From contig NC_134763.1 of NCBI RefSeq assembly GCF_050436995.1, positions 2,914,001-2,978,000 on the forward strand: a stretch of 64,000 nt of DNA, written 5' to 3'. Both the position numbers and the translations under genes were made by a program. Below the pieces are notes generated by a model, which was not told the origin of the DNA, did not search any database, and saw only the letters and a program-made list of their open reading frames with translations. Below are positions 48,698 to 60,600 of this stretch, piece after piece (the stretch's first letter is position 1; every line of letters begins with the position of its first letter). This DNA comes from Anticarsia gemmatalis (lineage: Eukaryota > Arthropoda > Insecta > Lepidoptera > Erebidae).

Positions 48698-50214
48698 GCT
48701 ACTCAATCACGCCTAAACTATCGAACCAATTTGCATGAAATTTGGTATGGAGATACTTTGATACTCGAGAAAGGACATAGGCTACTTTTTACCCCGGGAA
48801 AATGACGCATTTCCCGGGAAAATTCAGGTGGCCTACGAAGTCGCGAATAATCATATTATAATGACATTGAATTAACAAAATTCCGTTGTCATGGCAACTG
48901 TTTAAATGGCGGATATGCCTTAGCGCGACTTCACTATATTAAGAGATATAAATTATTTGGAGAATATTTTTCGAGAAAAAAAAGCATATTTTGTTATTAA
49001 GGAATAATTAAGCTTTGTATTACTAAAAAAAATCCTGATATAATTCAGTAGCGTCCCACCAGACTATGAGAGCGATGGAATAGAGAGTGTACCTGTGTAT
49101 TGTGCACACACTTGGACACTATAAACAAAGTCCTGCACAGATGGCCAGTTTCAATGAAACTGACCGCCGTAGCCGTATATCGGCTAGAAGGACTTTATTA
49201 TTATTTTTAAACAACTGTCAGACATGTCATCCCTCACGATTGTTTCTTTTAAACTACCTTCACACAAGAACTATTGAAGAACTTCAATGAAATTTGGTAG
49301 ACAGATCCTACTAATATTATAAATGCGAAAGTTTGTGAGTATGTATGTATGGATGTTTGTTACTCTTTCACGCATATACTACTCAACAGATTAGGATGAA
49401 GTTTGGTATATAGGTAGCTGAAGACCCAGAATAACACATAGGCTTTTTACCCCGGAGTTCCCGAAAACACGCTAATCTCAAGAACTACTGGTCCGATTTG
49501 AATATTTTTTTCAGTGTTAGGTAGCCCATTTATCGAGGAAAGTTATACGCCATATTTCATCACGCTACGACCAATAGGAGCAGAGAACCAATAAAAAATG
49601 TTACAAAAACAAGGAAAATTTTAACCCGTTCTCTCTTATGTGACGCAAGCGAAGTTGCGCGGGTCAGCTAGTAATAATAATATGTGACAAAATCCTTGAA
49701 TTATTTTTATTGACATCTTTATTGATTTGTAGCACTTGGCACAAGCGGTACTGATGGGTCACGAGTCCAGCATCGCGACAGTCTCCAATTTGTTCCCTGA
49801 CTTGGTTCATCAAATCTTGGACTCTGTCAAACGCGGAGAAGTAACCACGGCTTATACTTTGCAAAAAAGACTTAACAATCTGGTGGATGTAATAGCAGCT
49901 CAAGGTAAAAACCGAATCAATGTTTGTATTTTGTAATGTAGGACCTCATTTAACAGTAACTGCCTGTCCCAGTAGCTTGCGACAATTAAACAACTCTTTT
50001 AATCACAAAGTACCTACACGAGTAATCCGTCACCCATTTTGTTATAATTTTTTTTGCAGGAGACTTCGTTCCCTCTATGAAAGCAGCCATGGAACTAGTG
50101 ACTGGTGTGCCCGTAGGACCTCCGCGAAGCCCATTGACCCCTCTCCGTCAGAACCAACAAATGATCATTAAAGATACGCTCTTGAGTTTAGATGTACAAG
50201 TGAAGATCAATTGA
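45707..50214 (+). CDS. NPL: N-acetylneuraminate lyase-like aldolase, copy 1 (301 aa, cytosolic type)
   Basis: Seven coding exons: 45707-45709 (ATG only), 45944-46070, 46403-46548, 46901-47069, 47362-47495, 49733-49904 and 50060-50214. The length and motifs fit the class I aldolase family of sialic acid lyase and dihydrodipicolinate synthase: VGGTTGE (residues 44-50), catalytic Tyr139 in YYHFP, and Schiff-base Lys169 in FKGAKAD. These enzymes form a TIM barrel and cleave or condense pyruvate-containing substrates; vertebrate NPL splits sialic acid into N-acetylmannosamine and pyruvate. There is no signal peptide. Intron 4 uses a GC donor (GACG|GCAAGT), shown by the phase and by comparison with copies 2 and 3. 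Intron 5 (2.2 kb) is full of repeats. The substrate is not certain: the residues after the Lys differ from the usual K-F/Y-S-x-x-D pattern. Confidence 0.9.
47778..48520 (+). repeat. 79-base identical direct repeats flanking a transposon-like stretch
   Basis: 47778-47856 and 48442-48520 are identical 79-base stretches (each containing CATCTAAATCCGTCCAGTTG and ACAAACAGACAGAC). They enclose about 585 bases with phrases such as AACTCAAGAACGGCAG. A poly(A) run precedes the first copy (47752-47773). They could be the tail of a repeat duplicated by insertion of a second copy of the same family. They lie in intron 5 of lyase copy 1. Confidence 0.75.
48612..48848 (+). mobile_element. Helitron-like repeat with (TGTC)n microsatellite
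   Basis: Head TCCATACTAATATTATAAA, then about 14 repeats of TGTC (48643-48698), then a conserved body (AATTTGCATGAAATTTGGTA and TAGGCTACTTTTTACCCCGG), fading out at CGAAGTCGCG. It matches 207-424 in reverse. The tetranucleotide lies exactly where the related copy has three repeats, so it is an expanded internal microsatellite. Confidence 0.65.
49306..49671 (+). mobile_element. Helitron-like element, full length
   Basis: Starts TCCTACTAATATTATAAATG and ends GCGCGGGTCAGCTAG before T. Its first half resembles the 48612 type and its second half the 14782 type, so it may be the longer parent form of the two. It lies in intron 5 of lyase copy 1, about 60 bases before exon 6. Confidence 0.7.
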
Positions 50215-50335
50215 TGAGATTCAAAATTCTGTTGTATAAACTATTAAATCATATCTCATAAGAAATATAATGTTTGCTATATAAATGAACATGTATCTAT
50301 GTATGTAATATTTTAATTCAAAAAAAGCCCGTAGA

Positions 50336-50341
50336 AATAAA
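50336..50341 (+). terminator. Polyadenylation signal of lyase copy 1
   Basis: AATAAA about 120 bases after the stop at 50214. No other candidate is nearer. Confidence 0.55.
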
Positions 50342-50807
50342 ATATCGCACAGATTCTTTTAAACCTAAGTTTTTTAATATACAGGATCACAAATTCGCTG
50401 TAGTTAAAAAAAATAGAAAAGGGAATGTTTGTGCTATTTAGTAAGACTGCCCAATTCTGCTCTCATCCTTGAAGATATTACTAGACGAAAGATTTTTTCA
50501 TGACTCTCAAGAATGCGATCTCCTGAAATACTTATCTAATCCGTCTCATAAGTACTCTTAAATACTTCGTTAGTGCAATAATGTCCTGATAACTCTATTA
50601 AACATATTATTATATTTACGTAAATACAATTACCTATTTAATAGCTACACGTTCTCGTGTTTTAAAAATAAAACTATGAGTTACTTGTTCGTCGACACTT
50701 TCATATCACGATTTGAAAATAAAAATACTCCCATATAAATTGATTTAAGTATAATTTATGAAGGACAGTCCATTTTCTCTTTCACTGGTATAGAGAAAGT
50801 AGTAATT

Positions 50808-53610
50808 ATGACTTCGTTCGCAGGGATAACATTGTTAGTTTTTAGTTACTTAGCAGTTTTGCCGTCACAAGTTTTGATTACTGCGAGTGTGGTAAGTAAT
50901 TTGCAATTGATGAATTGACCACATTCCTACTTACTTATACTTACTCACATAATATTATAAACTTTTTTTGCGGAGATGATGATTCTAGTTGATTCCGAAC
51001 ACGACGTGACAAAACGTAAAATTCTTAGTATTAAGGAAATTTAAAACATAATATAGTGTACAGTTTCACAAGATTCCAAGTCACATAGAACAATTTTCAT
51101 TTTTTGTTTTTTATCTTTTCTTTTCTCAGAATTTGACGATCAGCGGTGTTTACCCCCCAGTGTTCACGCCTTTAGACTTCTATGGAGAACTAAACCTGGA
51201 CATTATTCCAGATTATGCGCAGTTTATAAAAGAAAACGGACTGGACGGAGTATTGTGTAAAGCCTTTGATACCTTCTGCTAGCCTTATGCTTTATTTATT
51301 TGATTAAATATTGAGCATTGTAACTTTCTTCAAATAACTAAATAAATTACGTCAGTTGAACTTGTAATTTTTTTGATCAAAGTTAATATATTTTATTAAG
51401 TTTCATAAAAAATAATCTTTAAAATTTTAATATTGATATGAATACTTTTAAACTATGACGTAAAATTTTTGGTGTGCCACAAGGATTACTTGTTAGGCCA
51501 ACTATGTAATACAATTAATTTTAAATTAAAATTACATACATATTTACTAACAAAAATTCTATTCTAGTTTGTAAGCAAAGTTTTCACAAGCTTGGTTGAT
51601 TTCAGTGAGTGGAACAGCCGGAGAGGGTCCTAAATTCACAGTTTGTGAGAGAAAAAGGCTGATAGAAGCATGGATTAACGCTGCTAGACCACTTGGTCTC
51701 GGCGTAATGGTACAAATTGGTGGCACAGTTCTTCCTGATGTGCAAGAGCTGGTTAGTATCTAATTCATGTTGGATTGCAGGAAATTTAAAAAAGTTAGAA
51801 TCAAAAACATAGAAATATTTCCGTATTTTAGGCGCGGCGTTCAGAGGAGCTCGGCGTTGATGCTATACTGACTTTACCCGAGCTGTACTATAAACCAGAC
51901 ACGGCGGACAAGCTTACATACTTCATGAAGTGTGTCGCCGATGTCGCTCCCAACACGCCTCTACTACTATATGTTATACCTCAGAAGACTAATGTAAATG
52001 GTACGTATGTTTTGTTATTGCCGCTGCCTTATTGATAGCATCTAGCCATCCTTTGTATCCTTGCTTCTCCAGATAATGATTTGCATGCAAGTAAATATAT
52101 TAGTCAGATAACGGGATTTAAAAATGTACTTTTAATGATTTTTTTCAAGGACAACTCCCTCACTAAATCATGCTCTTGTGTCACGGGGACATTTACAAAC
52201 ATACAAACAACGGACACAGAGTATGCCCAGACACGATCAACTATTTGTGGATGGCACAAATAATTGTTCCGTATGGTAAGCGAACCCACGACACCCGACA
52301 CAATGGTAGCGGCATGGTGACCTTAACTACTGCGCTATGGAGGCTTAATGAGCTTTACTTACTGCAAAGTTTATACAAGTAAAATTTGATGCAAAAATAT
52401 TCTTGTTTTATTATGTAGTGGATATGGAAGAGTTTCTGGAGCTGGCAACAGAAGAGATCCCCAGCTTCAAAGGCTTTAAGATAGAAGACTTCGTGACGGC
52501 ACTACAACTCCAAAAGAAAGTGAAAGGTGATCAGAAGATATTTGTTGCAGATTCTGTAAGTACCCCAATTAAACACATTTTTTTACGATTTTATCGCTTT
52601 ATGTAGAGTTTCATGCATTTTGTGTGTCTCTTATGTTTTTACGGCTAAACTTCTGAACAGCATTATGATAAAATTTGGTATGAACACACTGAAAGGTCAG
52701 GTTCAGGGGTAAAACATAGACTAAGACCCAATTTTCCAGTGTTTCTTATGTGGCACAATGAGTTGAACTTAGTAAAAAACAAAGGATTAAACATTGGCCT
52801 AACTCTCCCATTTTTTTCACGAACAGAGTCGCATGCACAACGAACCATACATATTAGTGTCGTTTTTTGCAGACAGTACTTGCAGCAGCGGTCTTCATGG
52901 GCTTCGAGAACTTCATAATGACTGAGATCAATGTGTTCCCTGAACTTGTAAAGGGCATCATAGACAGCGGCAAGCAGGGAGATTTGGAGACGACCAGATA
53001 TTTGTATGAGCAACTGCAGGATTATAAAAATGCTATTGAATCTCAAGGTACGAAAACATAAACGCTTAAACAATCACGTACATACTTTAATTAAAATTAG
53101 TCTTACACAAGTTTTAAATAGGTACTGATTATACCTTCATGCGTATAACCTCGAATTTACTGCGAAATTCTGAATTTGTAAGCACCTATTTTGAGCAGTT
53201 TTATTTCAAGCAAACACTTCAAGCAGGAACCTATGAGTTCCTTCTTGAAAACGACACTAGCCAAAATTTTATCGAGATTATACAACATATTATTATTATG
53301 TCACCTTACTACTTTTATATGGGTCTATCTATACAACTAGTCCCGTCGAGTTGTTTGCCGTCCTATATTTTATTATGAACTTGTATTGTAAGTTCTGTTA
53401 TTGAAATTGAACTGAAAATTTGCTGAAAAATACCTTTCATTTCCAGCCAACAATACTAAACTAGCAGCTATTAAGGAAGCAATGACTGTAGTGACCGGTA
53501 TCACAGTGGGGCCAATACGCGACCCTGAGCCACACCTAACAGAGGAACAGAAGAATGCTATCACGAACGTTCTAATACAAAGAGGAGTTCAGCTGAAAGG
53601 GGCTGTATAG
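50808..53610 (+). CDS. Secreted N-acetylneuraminate lyase-like aldolase, copy 2 (333 aa)
   Basis: Exons are 50808-50891, 51130-51256, 51606-51751, 51832-52000, 52419-52555, 52873-53047 and 53447-53610. Exon 1 encodes a 28-residue hydrophobic leader (MTSFAGITLLVFSYLAVLPS), a typical signal peptide, in place of the ATG-only exon of copies 1 and 4. Exons 2-4 have the same lengths as in copy 1 (127, 146, 169), showing common ancestry. The catalytic Tyr166 (LLYVIP) and Lys196 (FKGFKIE) are kept, but the VGGTTGE loop is changed to LSGTAGE (71-77), losing the second Thr. The GGVLTxxP-type Gly near the Tyr is also replaced (QKTN). The protein is probably secreted or enters the ER. Enzymatic activity is uncertain and the substrate specificity is likely altered. 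Intron 4 contains a SINE (52136-52347). Confidence 0.88.
52136..52347 (-). mobile_element. tRNA-derived SINE in intron 4 of lyase copy 2
   Basis: Same family as 2550-2784: it contains GACACAAGAGCATGATTTAG and ACAATTATTTGTGCCATCC, and a decayed head with the A-box region CCATAGCGCAGTAGTT. The B box is mutated to TGGGTTCGCTTACC. It is older than the 2550-2784 copy. Confidence 0.75.
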
Positions 53611-53662
53611 AAAGAATATTTTGAAAATATCTCTAAACATATTTCTGTAGATATTTATTTGA

Positions 53663-53668
53663 AATAAA
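53663..53668 (+). terminator. Polyadenylation signal of lyase copy 2
   Basis: AATAAA 53 bases after the stop codon at 53610. Confidence 0.6.
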
Positions 53669-54285
53669 ATAATCTATCAAATATTTTTGATGAATATATT
53701 TCTCAAAACTAAGATCAGAATTTTTATAATTTTACCCATTAGGCTTGTTATAAACATGTAACTAAAAATAAATAACACCGAAAGTCTAGCTATTTTCTAC
53801 GCTAAAGATGTAATAAGTCGTCTTATGATGAAAAATGCAGCGTGGCATTACATTTAAATTATACTAGATACTAATACAGTTTTGTTCAGATATTTATGCG
53901 AATTGCCGTATTGATAATATAATTAGGTATGTTAAATAAAAAGAAACTCCAAATATACACACTAATTTTATTTTATGTCACAGCGAAGTCGGCTTGGCTC
54001 ACGTGTAAATTGATATTTTTTATACAAACATACATAAAATCTCGTCTTTTTCCCATCCTAATCCTTTTCTCTCATAAAAACCTTAAAGAAAACAGCAAAA
54101 ATAAATTGGATCGCTCTTTCTGCAAGACGTTTGGCGATTTATTTTAGTATAAATAGATATGTCCCTGAAGAAACAGAATAAAACAAATGTAAATTAGCCC
54201 CTTACAATTAGTCTATTCAACTCAATTCTTTGTATTATCAGTTCATATTTAAATAATGAGGCACATTTAGTTTCGTTTTAAAATA

Positions 54286-54337
54286 TTTATAAAGGCTTTC
54301 GTGTATGTTTCGCAGCATTTGGGATAAGACCGTTAAT
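54286..54337 (+). promoter_or_regulatory. TATA box and short leader of lyase copy 3
   Basis: TTTATAAAGG at 54286-54295 is a good TATA box. Transcription about 30 bases further on would start after the ATG at 54305 and before the ATG at 54338, supporting the latter as start codon. The same block, inverted and with the TATA changed to TTTTTAAAGA, lies upstream of 61247. Confidence 0.6.
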
Positions 54338-57317
54338 ATGGCATCGTTTGTCACCATTTTGTTGGTATTTAATTGTTTGATAGTGTTTTCTACACGATTT
54401 TCGGTTGCTGCCTGTGCGGTAAGTGTTATAAACTGTTTATTACTTGTTTATAAGTGTCACTTCATCATTATTTTTTGTGTTTATTTCATAATATCAAAGT
54501 TATCAACACTAGCAATTTGCAATGAATTTTAGAGCTCGCAATGTTCCAGACCGTTTATGACCTACCTGAACTAATCTAATTAGTCGTAAAAGAGACAAAA
54601 TAAAGAAATTAATTGAGTATAAATGCGCTCCTAAGAAATCAAAAAATATTTTTGAACCTGTTTCAGAACCTAACAATCAAAGGTATTTTCCCGCCGGTGT
54701 TCTCGCCAGTTGACAACGATGGCCATCTAAATGTAGATATTATTCCCGAATATGCACAGTACATAAAAGACAGCGGATTTGATGGAGTACTAGGTAAGGA
54801 TCTCACTCTAAACTATCAAAAATTCATGCAGCAAACAGACCTAGGACCTATGATTTCACGACTTCAATAAGTATTTAGCTCATCAATTTAATGTCGACTG
54901 ACTTTTCCGTATATTTGCTTTATTTAATCTAGAGAATAGGTTACATGCAATATTTAAGCTTTCCTTCCTGATTAGGGATACAAAAAAATTTTGGCCTGTA
55001 AACTCACTTCATGTTTGACAGGTTGTTTTCTTTATTATGATAAAAAAATTCAGGACTTGAATTATTTTAATTAGGTGATTGAAAGTTTACGTTACACAAA
55101 AAAATCCATGATTGGCCAATTCGCCAAATCGGCCCTATTACTACCTAACTTCATCCTATTTCATAGGATACTAATACAGTATCTATCCTATTTCATAGGA
55201 TAAAGTTACATAACATGTTTCGTTTACAGTGGGTGGGACTGGAGGAGAGGGACCAAAGTTCTCATTATGTGAGCGCAAGAAGATGATCGACGCGTGGTTA
55301 AACGTTACTGGGTCTCTTGAACTTGGAGTCATTGTTCATGTCGGTTGTGCTTCGTTCCCCGATGTCAAAGAACTGGTAAGTCTTCAAACAAAAGCACTTG
55401 TGACTGCACAAATTGACTTCTACATAGCCCGCTGTATGAAATAAATCGTATACTTACGTTTTTATGTTAATACTTTGATTATCTTAGAAATGTTTTTATT
55501 TCAACTCCGGACCCAAGTCATTTATTTTCGTCATTGGTTTATAGCGCACTTTCTTCCTTATAGGTATCAAGAGAAAACTTTTGCAATAGCTGTTCAATAA
55601 TTATTTTCCCGAATCTTAGAATAATTTAAAATATCAATCCTTCAACACGATTAAACCTTCGTTGTGGCTTTCAGGCAAGATATTCAGAAGAAAAGGGTGT
55701 GGATGCTATAGTGTCATTCCCAGAACTGTACTATACCCCATTGACAGTAGAACAAATGGTATACAACTTGAAACTGATCGCTGATGCTGCTCCGAATACT
55801 CCGCTGATATATTACGAAAGAGACTTTATAAAAGGTTTGTGCCTTATTTCCGTATAACCTTTATTCCAACTATATTAGAGTTATTTTACGTAAGTACATA
55901 TATATCAGCCTAGCCTTTCTTCTAACAATGTTAGGGTCGGCTTCCAGCCTTACCTGATGGAGCTTACTAGTTCCAGCACCAGTACTTTACATAGCTACGA
56001 ACTCTTCAACAACGTTTGAAGTGTTCAACTGTTCGGTATAAAGTTAATAAATTTATTTTCAGTTGATGCTGCCAAAATTTTTGAACAAGCTACACAACAG
56101 ATACCTAGCTTCAAAGGCATCAAAGTAGCAATATTCGAGACGGCACTAAAACTTCAAAACAAATTGACGGACGATCAGAAATTATTCATATCTGGATACG
56201 TAAGTTAATTTATTCTTCTCATACAAATAATTACTAAAAAATGCTTCTATAGTCCGACGACCTAGTAAACAGCCTTGGCATACACGATTGATCTGAATTC
56301 AATTTAGGTAACAATATCAAACAGGCCTTCGCCGGCTGAAGCCTGCAGATCAATAATGTTCTAAATCCTGAATTTAATTTAAGTACCTCTTTCAGCCGGG
56401 AACGTCCCAAACTTTGTTAAGTAGTTGGAGTATAGCACTATCTGCGACTATCAAAAATTTTTTTTTCAGAAATCGATAGCCCCCGCCGCCTCTATGGGTT
56501 TCGAGAACTACATCATGACCGAATTGAATACATTTCCGGAATTGATGAAGGATATCATCAGTAGCGGAAAGAAAGGTGACCAGAAGGGAATCAGCACATC
56601 GTATGGACGACTGCTTGACTGGATGCAAGCTATATTAGCACAAGGTAACGGATTTGAACTAAACGATGACTTTTGATGAGATGATTTGTGCATGTCTCAC
56701 CATTTCCTCTGCTATCCAGGAGGATAACCTAACATAAATAGGATAATCGAAACTATGTTAAAATGCGTTTTCTATCGTATTCGTACACATTCAATACTAA
56801 CTTTTTAACTCTAATAATAATAGAATACGAGAATTAACGCAAACACGCATTTTACCTTAAAATGCCTAACGTTTCGGCGCAGGTTGCAATCACTGTGGTC
56901 GGCGGCAACACGGCGAGTGCAACATGCAATACTGAAATCATAACAATAGTTAGAAAAAACCCGCCCTTAGCACTGCTCTTTTCTCGACATTGGTTGTTTA
57001 AAGCTGCTACACCGGTTCGATGTCCAATGTAAATTTTGTATTATTTTACGAACTGTTAAAGAAATCTGTAGAAAACATGCAAGATTCACAGTTACGAAAT
57101 AGTAATATTTTATCCATATTTATATTATTTTACTTTTTTGTTTTTAGTACCAAAAACAAAATACGGCATGCCCGCAATGAGGGAAGTCATGACACTTGTG
57201 ACTGGTATGGAGATGGGACCCGTGAGAGAGCCCGAAATTCCCCTATCTAAAGAACAGAAGAACGCTATCAAAAGTACGCTCAGAGAAAAAGGAATCAAAA
57301 TGAAGAACTCAAATTAG
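54338..57317 (+). CDS. Secreted N-acetylneuraminate lyase-like aldolase, copy 3 (331 aa)
   Basis: Exons are 54338-54418, 54667-54793, 55230-55375, 55675-55834, 56063-56199, 56470-56644 and 57148-57317. The 27-residue first exon is a signal peptide (MASFVTILLVFNCLIVFSTR, then a small-residue run ending in Cys-Ala). The aldolase core follows with the loop VGGTGGE (70-76), the second Thr being Gly, Tyr165 in IYYERD and Lys192 in FKGIKVA. Exon 4 is nine bases shorter than in the other copies, removing three residues and the usual Pro just after the catalytic Tyr (YERDFIK instead of YHFPMMTGVD), next to the active site. It is the closest relative of copy 2 by shared leader type and by the exon 5 and 6 lengths (137, 175). 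It is likely secreted; catalytic competence is doubtful but the key Lys remains. Confidence 0.88.
55895..55998 (+). repeat. Fragment of the 31172-31556 repeat
   Basis: Contains GGGTCGGCTTCCAGCCTTAC and CAGTACTTTACAT, matching the head of that repeat. It lies in intron 4 of lyase copy 3. Confidence 0.5.
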
Positions 57318-57356
57318 AGGCAATGATTAATGAAACACACTTAGTGATATTTTAAC

Positions 57357-57362
57357 AATAAA
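57357..57362 (+). terminator. Polyadenylation signal of lyase copy 3
   Basis: AATAAA 39 bases after the stop at 57317. The convergent copy 4 ends at 57649, so the two genes are only about 330 bases apart, tail to tail. Confidence 0.6.
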
Positions 57363-57648
57363 AATTATAATCTTGAATTAAAGTTGTGTGTTTATTTTGG
57401 GACGCTACTTTAATAAAACGGATCCAAATAAGTAACTGATAACTACGGCAAAGATGAAAAGGTTAACGAATTCTTCCAATAACTGTGCTATTCTATTGTA
57501 GAATTATGTTACACTATGACTTTCCTCCGAGTACACAATAAAAAAATGGAATGACTTAAAATAAAAACACAGCCATTAAAAAAATAAACTTTATAATATC
57601 AACAAGATTTCTTCTGAAGTAAACCTTCGTCAGCATTAAGTCTTATTT

Positions 57649-60600
57649 TCACTTGGCAAGTCCGAGGGCTCGGAGTTTGGTCTGGATCCTCTGTTTCGCT
57701 TCAGCAGAGATCGGCCTTTCAGGGAGAGATGGAGGACCGACTTTGATACCGGTGACTATTTCCATACCAGCTTTCATAATTGGCACCCAAGGACCTAAAA
57801 GATCAAAATTATTTAAGTAGGTATATTATTTTCCAATTAAAACAAAAAAGGAAATCGTCAATTGATATAAGCGGTTGTAGTGTGTGTGTGTGTACATGTG
57901 TTACGGTGTTGGGAGAGCAGTTTTTTCTTCATTTTAAAATCGACTACTCCCGCACTAAGAATTGCTCTTGTGTCGCGGGGTCTTTTACAAACATGCAAAC
58001 AACGGACACAAAGGATACCTAAGGACCTACCACGATAATGTTGTAAAAGAGCTAATGAGCAACTTTCCATTCCTAGAATTCTACTTTTTTTAATTACCTT
58101 CACAAGTGTGTGCTTCGACAGCCAAGCTGAGCTTCTGCTGTAAAGACCGGGCCTTCTGCACGTCATTGTTCTGTACAGCGTCCAAGATCTCTTGAGCGAG
58201 TTTAGGGAACATGTTGTAAGTGGTACCGATGCTTGATCTGATGCCTAGGAGAGCTGCTGGAGCCAGGAGCTGGATATGAAAATATTACCATTTAATTGAT
58301 GTACAGCTATCATAATATACATTTTTATTTTTCAGGAAATGTGTCCTAAAACCGAGCAGTTTGTTTATCCATAAATTTATCATTGGTGTAAAATTTGCTT
58401 TCACCGACTGAAATTTAATCAAAAAGAGTATTTTCGTGTTTGCTGTCACTTCCATTGTAATTAATGAGTAATACTGGGGTGTCTCATTCTGAATATTATA
58501 TCTTCCACTGTAATGGTTGGAACTTCGATAAAAATATTTCAGTAGATTCAAAAGACTGAAACTTACAGTATCAGCACCAACGAACATCTCCTGTCCATCC
58601 TTAAGACTTCTGAGCACCTGAGCGCCTTCAGACAGGTCATTGGAGGTGAACTTCAGACCCCTGAAGTTAGGGATGCTGGCAGTCGCCGCCGCAACGAATG
58701 CGGGCATGTTGACTGTAGAAATTATAAGAAGTAGTCAGAGAAAACATAATATTTTACTACTTTTACTTTACTTAACTTTCTTGAAAAATGTGTAATTAAG
58801 AATCCCGGGTAAAATTCTCTCTTCTGAATGTGTTCACATTTTCAGTACGGGTCATATCTCAGCCTCCTTTTACGAAACAACAAAATAATGTTCTTTTTGA
58901 ATTATCGTCTTGCAAAATGGAATGCCTTGCTTGTATCATAATCAAAACTAACAAATATCTAAAAAAGAGTAACCCCCAGTTTCTGAGGTACATTTAGCAG
59001 TAGTTTATCCATTCAAAAGTGTCAAAACTCATACAAAAAAACGCTATTGAATAGATAAACTACCGTTAAATTTACTCAGAAACCGGGGGTTAGTCAGGTA
59101 CTTACTTTCGACCTTGCTCATGCTGGGTATGTGGTAGTACAGAACAGGCAGTTTGGGAGCTGCTTTAGCGACCTGCGCGATATTGAACACGAGTTCTTCG
59201 ACTGTGGACGGCTTGAAGTACAACTCAGGCAGACAGAGGAGGGAGTGTACTCCGACTTGTTGGCAGTAACGAGCCTGAGAAAAAATAAGTTGTATGAAAA
59301 ATCTTGCAAAATATTAGTCTTTTCGCGTTTATAGTATGTATGAACTTAAGAAATTCAGACACACCCTTCAGAATACGTCATGGAACAGCCCAAGTTCTAA
59401 CATGCTCAAGAGTTCAGATAAAGTCATGACCAGCGAATTATATCGTCATGTTTATCTGTAGTACAAGAAAACAATACGATAACACTATGACATAATCTAA
59501 ACGCAACAAACAATGTTATTTTATATATAAACTTATATACTTTTCTATAAAGGTACTTCCATTTCTCTTTTTTTGTTCCAAACTTCTGAAACGCGATTCA
59601 AATTGTTGTGAATTCAAACTAAAGACTTTCTGTCCATGAAACTATTGACTATATATTAACTACTTAGAATTGTAAATTTACGAGCTCTCTAAAGTCATGA
59701 GATAATTTACAATGTCATATTTTCATCGGTATGGCTGATAAATTTCACGAGATTGTATTATTTGCTCGAATTAAATATAAATATTCGTATCAAATTGAAC
59801 GCTTATGTAAATATGTGACCTTTTGTTGTTTTTATTTTGGTAGATATATTTTATAAGAAAATCAGACTCATTTCTGTAATTACTGTCTGTTAAATAACAA
59901 GACGTTTCTTTTCTTTATTGCACGCCTGGAAGAACAAGCGGACCCTTGAACTTGACCAAAATCTTAGATCTACTACTTCTAGAAAGGGATGCAAAATCTT
60001 AAAACATGTCCTTGACTCTTGGTTTTTTTTACTCGAGAGAAGACCTGGGAACAGTGAGATAGTAAGTAGGTAATTTCTCTCGCTTACCAATTCCACGACA
60101 TCAGCCAGCGGTGCGCCACCGACTTGCACCATGATGTGCAGACCAGTGGTCTTGGAGACGGCCACCCACGCGTCTATCACCTTCTTACGGTCACATACCG
60201 TCAGCGTCATGTGCTCGCCTGTCGTGCCACCAACTACAGGAAAGAATAGATTGTCACTCTCAAATTAAATTTCGTCTCATTCGACCAATAACTTATTTTG
60301 AGTCAGTTAAGATGAGTTTCTTTAGTTGTGTGTGATTTGCATTTCTGCAACGTTTGCGTGCGGCATACAATCAGCTCTAATGTCGCTGAATTTTTTTTAT
60401 GGAATCATTCGAAACTCTTATTCTAAAGCATGCCTAATATTTCATTTGAAAAACTTCTAACTGAAGTGTTTGATTTCAACAAGTTTGACTGCCTTTGATT
60501 AAGTACTTATAAAAGTTTTGTAATAAAGAGGGTTAAAAATTGTAAAGTTGCAAATCAGCTTTTGTTTGTAACTGTAACATGACAGGTTAAAGTTAAATAC

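Noticed and set aside
54305..54337. Upstream ATG for lyase copy 3
   Set aside because: It would lie before the start of transcription expected from the TATA box at 54286 and gives a charged extension before the signal peptide.
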